A stretch of DNA of 9,359 nt from Bacteroidota bacterium. Lineage in GTDB: Bacteria > Bacteroidota > Bacteroidia > Cytophagales > Cyclobacteriaceae. Each line of letters starts with the position of its first letter. Position 1 is the first letter of the stretch. The translations under genes and the position numbers were made by a program. A model generated the notes under the pieces. The model was not told the origin of the DNA, did not search any database, and saw only the letters and a list, made by a program, of their open reading frames with translations. Of this stretch, positions 4,927-9,359 are shown one piece after another. The stretch spans positions 1 through 9,359 of the forward strand of contig JAEWLI010000134.1 in assembly GCA_023393375.1 (NCBI GenBank). The letters run 5' to 3'.

Positions 4927-6906
4927 ATGAATGCACCTACTCTTGGATTGTCATCTTTATATTGTAACAGTCTTACGAATTATTCACGCAGAAAAACCAT
5001 AGCAGTTAAAATTGGTGATGTACCACTCGGTGCAAACCATCCTATTCGCGTTCAATCCATGACCACAATTGATACCATGGACACGCCAGGGTCGGTAGAG
5101 CAGTCGATCAGGATGATTGAAGCAGGTTGTGAATATATCCGGATCACTGCACCAAGTGTGAATGAAGCCCAAAACCTGGAAAACATAAAAAAAGAATTAA
5201 GAAGAAGGGGTTATCATGCTCCCTTGATTGCTGATATTCATTTTACCCCAAATGCTGCTGAAGTTGCTGCCAGAATAGTTGAAAAAGTCAGGATCAATCC
5301 GGGAAATTACGTTGATAAGAAAAAATTTGAAAACATTGACTATACCGATCAGACTTATGAAGCCGAACTGGAACGAATAAGAAAAAAGTTTACCCCATTG
5401 GTGAAAATCTGCAAAGAATATGGTACGGCCATGCGCATAGGATCTAATCATGGTTCCCTAAGTGACAGGATCATGAGCAGATACGGAGACACGCCACTGG
5501 GCATGGTAGAATCGGCACTGGAATTTTTGCGCATCTGTGAAGACCTTCAGTATTACGACATTGTCCTCTCTATGAAATCAAGTAACCCACAAGTGATGGT
5601 GCAGGCTTATCGATTGTTGGTAAAGAAAATGGATGAAGAAGGGCTGAAACCATATCCATTGCACCTTGGTGTGACTGAAGCTGGTGAAGGTGAAGACGGA
5701 AGGATCAAATCGGCAATGGGTATTGGTACACTACTGGAAGATGGCCTTGGAGATACAGTACGGGTGTCCTTAACAGAAGAACCTGAAGCAGAAGCTCCTG
5801 TGGCCAGCATGTTGGTCAACAGGTACCTTAATAGAAAAGACCATAAAATAATTCCTCCAGTCGACGACATTCCCATTGATTTTTATTCTTATTCCAGAAG
5901 AAGGACTTTGGAAAGAGGGAATATTGGAGGACAAAATCCACCTCGTGTAATTGCCAATTTTAGTCAAATCGATCAAGTGGATTATGAAAAACTTCGACCG
6001 GTAGGGCATTACTACATTCCCGAGCTGGACAAATGGCGCATGGGTGACCAGGGAATTGACTACATCTATTCAGGAGTAAATCCTGTGCCGTTTATGCTGC
6101 CCAATGGCCTGAAGGAAATCATGGATCATGACGTTTGGATAAATCAGGAGGATAAAATCAACAAAATACCCCTATTCACTACGTTTCATGCCTATGAAGG
6201 AACAAACTTCAAACATCAACAAATCAATTTTATTAAAGTCAGTGATCAGGAAGTAAACCATCATCTTGTTGTTTCGATTCAAGATGATCCCACTGCTGTA
6301 ATCATATTAGAGACTGCCAATGAACATGCTATGGCTGCCTTGCGAAGGGCGTTTTTTGAATTAATGAAATGTACAGTACCGGTGATCGTCTTAAGAAAAT
6401 ATCATTATGAGTCTGACGACTTGTTCAGAGTATATGCCTCCACCGACATTGGGGGTTTGCTACTTGATGGGTTTGGTGACGGTGTGATGTTGGGCTTTTC
6501 AGTGATGTCAGAAGACAAAACCCGGCAGTTAACCACACTAGGATTGATTAACAGTACTGCATTTGGTATATTGCAGGCTGCAAGAACAAGAATTTCAAAA
6601 ACCGAATATATCTCCTGTCCATCCTGCGGCCGTACTTTATTTGACTTGCAGGAAACCACCGCCATGATCAGAAAAAGAACCGACCATTTGAAAGGGGTAA
6701 AAATCGGCATCATGGGGTGTATTGTGAATGGCCCTGGTGAAATGGCAGATGCGGATTACGGGTATGTAGGTTCGGGAAAAGGGAAAATTACGCTTTATAA
6801 AGGGAAAGAAGTTGTGAAAAGAAGTATCGCTTCTGAAAAAGCGGTGGATGAATTGATCAACATCATTAAAGCCGATGGCCGCTGGATAGAACCTAGGAAG
6901 GTGTGA
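4927..6906 (+). CDS. ispG: 4-hydroxy-3-methylbut-2-enyl-diphosphate synthase (IspG/GcpE), long form
   Basis: The 659-residue enzyme converts 2-C-methyl-D-erythritol 2,4-cyclodiphosphate to HMBPP, the penultimate MEP-pathway step, in the cytoplasm, using a [4Fe-4S] cluster. The N-terminal TIM-barrel part is clear: PIRVQSMTTIDT near 39-50, ADIHF near 102, and the VTEAGEGEDGRIKSAMGIG stretch at 249-267. The C-terminal cluster domain has Cys564 and Cys567 (CPSCGRT), Cys598 (GCIVNGPGE) and Glu605. About 270 residues lie between the two, the insert domain found in plant, chlamydial and Bacteroidota IspG but absent from the roughly 370-residue E. coli form. The NYSRRKT region near residue 18 is typical of Bacteroidota homologues. 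I chose the ATG at 4927; the frame opens at a TTG at 4906, but that codon lies in the -7 box. No frameshift or missing key residue is seen. Confidence 0.95.
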   Translation: MNAPTLGLSSLYCNSLTNYSRRKTIAVKIGDVPLGANHPIRVQSMTTIDTMDTPGSVEQSIRMIEAGCEYIRITAPSVNEAQNLENIKKELRRRGYHAPLIADIHFTPNAAEVAARIVEKVRINPGNYVDKKKFENIDYTDQTYEAELERIRKKFTPLVKICKEYGTAMRIGSNHGSLSDRIMSRYGDTPLGMVESALEFLRICEDLQYYDIVLSMKSSNPQVMVQAYRLLVKKMDEEGLKPYPLHLGVTEAGEGEDGRIKSAMGIGTLLEDGLGDTVRVSLTEEPEAEAPVASMLVNRYLNRKDHKIIPPVDDIPIDFYSYSRRRTLERGNIGGQNPPRVIANFSQIDQVDYEKLRPVGHYYIPELDKWRMGDQGIDYIYSGVNPVPFMLPNGLKEIMDHDVWINQEDKINKIPLFTTFHAYEGTNFKHQQINFIKVSDQEVNHHLVVSIQDDPTAVIILETANEHAMAALRRAFFELMKCTVPVIVLRKYHYESDDLFRVYASTDIGGLLLDGFGDGVMLGFSVMSEDKTRQLTTLGLINSTAFGILQAARTRISKTEYISCPSCGRTLFDLQETTAMIRKRTDHLKGVKIGIMGCIVNGPGEMADADYGYVGSGKGKITLYKGKEVVKRSIASEKAVDELINIIKADGRWIEPRKV

Positions 6907-6928
6907 GTTTGGGTGTGAATTTGGGTTT
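6905..6928 (+). repeat. 12-bp imperfect tandem repeat at the ispG stop
   Basis: GAGTTTGGGTGT is followed directly by GAATTTGGGTTT, 10 of 12 bases identical. The first copy starts inside the ispG stop codon. It may be part of the same low-complexity G/T-rich patch as the 9-bp repeat that follows. Confidence 0.5.
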
Positions 6929-6937
6929 GGAAGAATT

Positions 6938-6964
6938 ATCAGTGAAATTTGTGCAATCTGTGAG
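6938..6964 (+). repeat. Three 9-bp units of an ATCNGTGNA motif
   Basis: ATCAGTGAA, ATTTGTGCA and ATCTGTGAG follow one another with no gap. The GTG sits at the same place in each. A related cluster is at 8186-8221, and the two share the identical 13-mer ttatcagtgaaat (6936-6948 and 8193-8205). It lies in the 81-bp gap between ispG and the DUF4180 gene. Similar ATCxGTG strings are, from memory, common between genes in Bacteroidota genomes; I could not verify this. Confidence 0.55.
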
Positions 6965-6978
6965 AAATTAAAATTTCT
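6963..6978 (+). repeat. AT-rich palindrome before the DUF4180 gene
   Basis: AGAAATT-AA-AATTTCT has 7-bp perfect arms with a 2-bp centre, 9 bp before the ATG at 6988. The centre is too tight for a stable RNA loop, so a protein-binding site or chance is more likely than a terminator. Confidence 0.3.
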
Positions 6979-6987
6979 ACACATCAT

Positions 6988-7347
6988 ATGAATATTAAAA
7001 AACACACCATAACCGAAATAGATATCGCAGAAATTATTGCTGATGAAGTATTGATCCGATCTGCTGAGGACGGAACGGATCTGTTAGGCAACATTTATTA
7101 CAATGATTTTGGTAAAGTAATTTTACACGAACACCAGTTCACACCTGATTTTTTCAACTTAAAGAATGGCCTGACAGGTGAAGTCCTTCAAAAATTTTCA
7201 ACTTACCGGGTAAAACTTGCTATTGTAGGTAATTTTTCTAAATATGACCGCCAAAGCATGAAAGATTTTATCAATGAAAGTAATAAAATTGGTCATGTCA
7301 ATTTTGTTTCCTCAGTTACTGATGCGATTGAGCGGTTGACAAAATAA
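6988..7347 (+). CDS. DUF4180 domain protein
   Basis: The 119-residue protein matches what I know of the DUF4180 family over its whole length: VLIRSAEDGTDLLGN at 21-35, ILHEHQF at 45-51, PDFFNLKNGLTGEVLQKFS at 53-71, and YRVKLAIVGNFS at 73-84. No catalytic residue set is known to me. The predicted alternating alpha/beta pattern and cytoplasmic location fit a small soluble protein. From memory, some family members sit near transcription regulators, but none is present here. The gene begins 81 bp after ispG; with no terminator and no promoter match between them, co-transcription with ispG is possible but unproven. The ATG at 6988 matches the usual length. The family call is from motif recognition; the role is unknown. 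Confidence 0.8.
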   Translation: MNIKKHTITEIDIAEIIADEVLIRSAEDGTDLLGNIYYNDFGKVILHEHQFTPDFFNLKNGLTGEVLQKFSTYRVKLAIVGNFSKYDRQSMKDFINESNKIGHVNFVSSVTDAIERLTK

Positions 7348-7424
7348 TCCTTTAATTGACAATCTCAACTCCAATAAAAAATGTAATGGTATTGACTTCC
7401 TAACCAAGGAGAGAACTATCCACA

Positions 7425-7445
7425 AATGGAGGTGGCGTCTCCATT
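7425..7445. terminator. Hairpin between convergent genes, possible terminator
   Basis: AATGGAG (7425-7431) and CTCCATT (7439-7445) form a 7-bp stem with a 7-nt loop, in the 123-bp gap between the converging DUF4180 and PdxH-like genes. Neither strand has a good U-tract after the stem. A G-rich run follows on the plus strand (7447-7479). The location supports a terminator more than the sequence does. Confidence 0.35.
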
Positions 7446-7470
7446 ATGGGGAGTGTGGGTTTATTGTGGG

Positions 7471-8052
7471 TCAAGGTTGTAACATGATGTTTGTCCAATG
7501 CCCGTTAGTTAGTTCGAATAAATTTCTGTGATGAAAACGTGTTGGCTTAAATTCCAAAAACTCTATTCTTATTGGTTCTATTGAATAACCACCCCAATTT
7601 TCAGGTCTTGCCAAAATTTGATTTGAAAAATTTCTTTCAACTTCCTGATATTTCTTATTTAATGTTTCGATGTCCTTTAGTACCTCACCTTGATTACTTA
7701 CTATAGAAACAATTTGGCTGTCCCGGTTTCGTTCCGCAAAATATTTGTCCGCCAATTCGTAGCTTATAACTGTTGCATTACCTTGCATCCGGACTTGTCT
7801 TTCTGTGGCCGTCCACCAAAAAGTTAAAGCCACCTTATTGTTTTTCTCTATTTCGATTCCTTTTCTAGAAGTTAAAGTTCCTGTGACAATAAAGTTGTTT
7901 TCTACAATTCCCTTGAGTGAAACAAACCTTGCATTTGGATAATTGTCCGTGCCAATTGTTGATAAACAACAAGCAGTCGGAATATTGACCCTTGACAAAT
8001 TCAATTCTTCGTCAAACCATTTACTGAAAATTTCTATTGGTGTTGTGGCCAT
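7471..8052 (-). CDS. Pyridoxamine 5'-phosphate oxidase (PdxH)-family protein
   Basis: The 193-residue protein follows the PdxH layout. FMN-binding-type motifs are ARFVSLKG (41-48), TSRKG (61-65) and ERQVRMQG (84-91). The later SQIVSIVSNQ (112-121) matches the SQIG region, and RPENWGGYSIEP (149-160) matches the RPxxWGGY motif. The substrate pair Arg/His of the classic RLHDR becomes Arg172-Phe-His174-His-Arg176, so both key residues are kept. PdxH oxidises PNP/PMP to PLP in the cytoplasm with FMN and O2. Two features differ: it lacks the 15-20 N-terminal residues common in full-length PdxH, and it ends in TNIMLQP instead of the usual RLxP after a WxxxR segment. It may be the true pdxH or a paralog acting on another substrate. 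No symbol is given for that reason. It converges on the DUF4180 gene. Confidence 0.82.
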   Translation of the reverse strand: MATTPIEIFSKWFDEELNLSRVNIPTACCLSTIGTDNYPNARFVSLKGIVENNFIVTGTLTSRKGIEIEKNNKVALTFWWTATERQVRMQGNATVISYELADKYFAERNRDSQIVSIVSNQGEVLKDIETLNKKYQEVERNFSNQILARPENWGGYSIEPIRIEFLEFKPTRFHHRNLFELTNGHWTNIMLQP

Positions 8053-8185
8053 TGCTTTGTCAATTTAAAATAATTTTCTTGTTTAATAAACTTAACTTTG
8101 GTACTACAAATAAAATCGCTTAGGATTGTATCCAATTTTAGACCCCGCTTTTCTTCTGTGTTAATGAACAGGCTTAAATTTTTGA

Positions 8186-8221
8186 ATCCGTGTTATCAGT
8201 GAAATCCGCCTAATTGGTGAT
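8186..8221 (+). repeat. Four 9-bp units of an ATCNGTGNA motif
   Basis: ATCCGTGTT, ATCAGTGAA, ATCCGCCTA and ATTGGTGAT are contiguous, ending 8 bp before the stop codon of the MDR gene (8230-8232, read on the minus strand). One related unit, TTCTGTGTT (8154-8162), lies upstream out of phase. It shares the 13-mer ttatcagtgaaat with the cluster behind ispG. It is in the 177-bp gap between two minus-strand genes; relative to the gene it follows it is inverted, unlike the ispG copy. Confidence 0.55.
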
Positions 8222-8229
8222 TCTGACAC

Positions 8230-9177
8230 CTATTCCCAAACCATTGCCACTTTTCCTTTGGTGTGCATGGCTTCAATGTAACCTATGGCTTCCGGAATTT
8301 CTTTATAAGAATAGGTCCTTTCAATATGAACTTTAATTTCCTTGTTTTTAATCAAAGTGGCCAAAGTCTCCAGATCTTTTGTGTTGGCTGTTGCCGTAAA
8401 TTGGGCTAAAGGATATTTTCTGAAAGCAGCTTTCGATAACAAAGAAATCATATGGCCCATTGTAGTGAAACCTACCGTTACACCCCGCTGCCCCATACGT
8501 TTATAATCATTATGAGTTAAATTACCATGTGTATCTATTACGAGGTCGTATTTACCATTGTGGGCATGAATATTTTCTTTGTCATAAACGATCACATTGT
8601 CAGCTCCCAATGATTTTACAAAATCTATACTTTTAGTGGAGCACACTGCCGTAACTTTAGCTCCGTAGGCTTTTGCAATCTGTACAGTGAAATGCCCTAC
8701 CCCCCCGGAAGAACCATTGATGAAAACAGACTCCCCTTTTCGAAGTTTGCCATGCGTAATGAGTGCCTGTAGCGCAGTTAATCCAGCCACCGGAACGCCT
8801 GCCATTTCGGGGAAATTTGTTTCATTTGGCATAACTGCACAAACTTTTGCAGGTACAGAAATGTATTCCGCAAAAGCACCACCTTGCAAGGCTTCACCAA
8901 AAACCCTATCCCCTACTTTAAACCCTTGTATATTTTTACCTACTCCTTCTACAACCCCTGCAAAGTCAGCTCCTAAGATTTTTTCTTTGGGTTTAAACAA
9001 CCCGAAAGAGAATCGTGCAAAAAATGGTTCACCCCGAAGAATATGCCAGTCTACCGGATTAGCAGAATTGGCTGCGACTTTGACCAGAATGTGATCGTCT
9101 TTTAAAGAAGGTTTTGCTACTTCTGCCATTTGAAGCACTTCGGGACCTCCATATTTCTTTTTTATAAAAGCTTTCAT
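8230..9177 (-). CDS. Zinc-independent MDR-superfamily oxidoreductase, quinone-reductase-like
   Basis: The 315-residue protein has the two-part medium-chain dehydrogenase/reductase fold. The N-terminal GroES-like domain shows NSANPVDWHILRG (37-49), LGADFAGVVEGVG (68-80) and VGDRVFG (88-94). The nucleotide-binding Rossmann motif is INGSSGGVGHFTVQIAK (153-169), followed by the Ser/Thr region CSTKS (179-183) and LGAD (190-193), which favour NADPH. Catalytic and structural zinc cysteines are absent, placing it with quinone reductase, enoyl reductase and RTN4IP1-like proteins. The substrate is unknown, probably a quinone or alpha,beta-unsaturated carbonyl. No signal peptide is present. The ATG at 9177 gives the expected MKAFIKKKYGGPEVL start. 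It ends directly beside the 9-bp repeat cluster at 8186-8221. Confidence 0.9.
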   Translation of the reverse strand: MKAFIKKKYGGPEVLQMAEVAKPSLKDDHILVKVAANSANPVDWHILRGEPFFARFSFGLFKPKEKILGADFAGVVEGVGKNIQGFKVGDRVFGEALQGGAFAEYISVPAKVCAVMPNETNFPEMAGVPVAGLTALQALITHGKLRKGESVFINGSSGGVGHFTVQIAKAYGAKVTAVCSTKSIDFVKSLGADNVIVYDKENIHAHNGKYDLVIDTHGNLTHNDYKRMGQRGVTVGFTTMGHMISLLSKAAFRKYPLAQFTATANTKDLETLATLIKNKEIKVHIERTYSYKEIPEAIGYIEAMHTKGKVAMVWE

Positions 9178-9317
9178 TTAAAAAATATATTTATATGAAA
9201 AATAGCATTTGTTTGTTTAACCAAACCTTATCCCAAACATTATTTTTAATTTTCTCATAAATATAAAATATTTTGAAAAATTATCAGGATTTGTAGTGAT
9301 TAAAAAAAACAGTAGAT

Positions 9318-9350
9318 AAAAAACCTGATGAACCCCTTTATCATAGGGTT
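9318..9350 (-). terminator. Hairpin plus T-run, probable terminator of a gene beyond the right edge
   Basis: Minus-strand AACCCT (9350-9345) pairs with AGGGGTT (9337-9331), with one bulged G. After seven further bases comes T6 (9323-9318), with T8 further on (9309-9302). This is the pattern of a rho-independent terminator for a minus-strand gene ending past 9359. The stem is short, so the call is tentative. Confidence 0.35.
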
Positions 9351-9359
9351 GTGGTTTAG

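Noticed and set aside
7447..7479. G-rich run with possible G-quadruplex
   Set aside because: Only three runs reach three Gs, so a three-layer quadruplex cannot be formed confidently.
6905..8221. CRISPR array or insertion sequence suggested by the short repeats
   Set aside because: Units are only 9-12 bp, contiguous and degenerate, with no spacers, transposase or terminal inverted repeats.
308..9094. Many overlapping open frames antisense to, or out of frame with, the genes (for example 308-517 +, 3507-3764 +, 3932-4249 +, 4370-4609 +, 5607-5876 -, 6405-6713 -, 6637-7005 -, 8687-9094 +)
   Set aside because: They lie on top of genes with clear family motifs, and their translations show no domain or coherent composition, so they are shadows.
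9190..9245. Promoter for the MDR gene from TAnnnTTTG-like strings (minus strand)
   Set aside because: Three strings have a 3-base instead of 2-base spacer and none has a -33 partner at the right distance.
9182..9359. An open frame on the minus strand entering from the right edge
   Set aside because: It is AT-driven low-complexity sequence rich in Phe/Ile/Lys, and the terminator-like hairpin lies inside it, so a real gene end here is unlikely.

Overview
This looks like an ordinary chromosomal stretch from a member of the Bacteroidota, most likely a Cytophagales-type organism; the order is my inference. The signs are AT-rich DNA with almost no Shine-Dalgarno sequences, promoter matches to the Bacteroidota TTTG/TAnnTTTG consensus, a lipoprotein with a charged Cys-Met-Lys-Asp-Asp-Asp export-type N-terminus, and the long (about 660-residue) form of IspG. 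There are ten genes: nine complete, plus one running off the left edge.

Left part (1-4729): six complete genes and the edge fragment all lie on the minus strand. In the direction of transcription (right to left) they are: a Tat-signal metallo-beta-lactamase-fold hydrolase; a surface-type FKBP lipoprotein; a single-domain heavy-metal-associated (HMA) protein; a small HAD phosphatase of the MDP-1 type; a secreted protein of unknown function; a coiled-coil protein with a C-terminal membrane hairpin; and the start of a small membrane-anchored protein. Gaps of 70-310 bp separate them. Several gaps hold their own promoter or hairpin, so they look like single transcription units rather than an operon.

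Middle (4730-7347): a divergent intergenic region leads to the plus-strand genes ispG (isoprenoid precursor synthesis, MEP pathway) and a DUF4180 protein 81 bp behind it.

Right part (7348-9359): two minus-strand genes, a PdxH-family flavin oxidase-like protein and a zinc-less MDR oxidoreductase, then AT-rich DNA ending in a terminator-like hairpin for a gene beyond the right edge.

No mobile element, CRISPR array, RNA gene or defence system is visible, and I do not see a clear new multi-gene system. The most interesting signals are these: an FKBP domain that has lost about ten residues of its active-site flap; two short intergenic clusters of a 9-bp periodic ATCNGTGNA motif behind two genes; paired dyads at two promoter regions; and a PdxH-like protein with a non-standard C-terminus.
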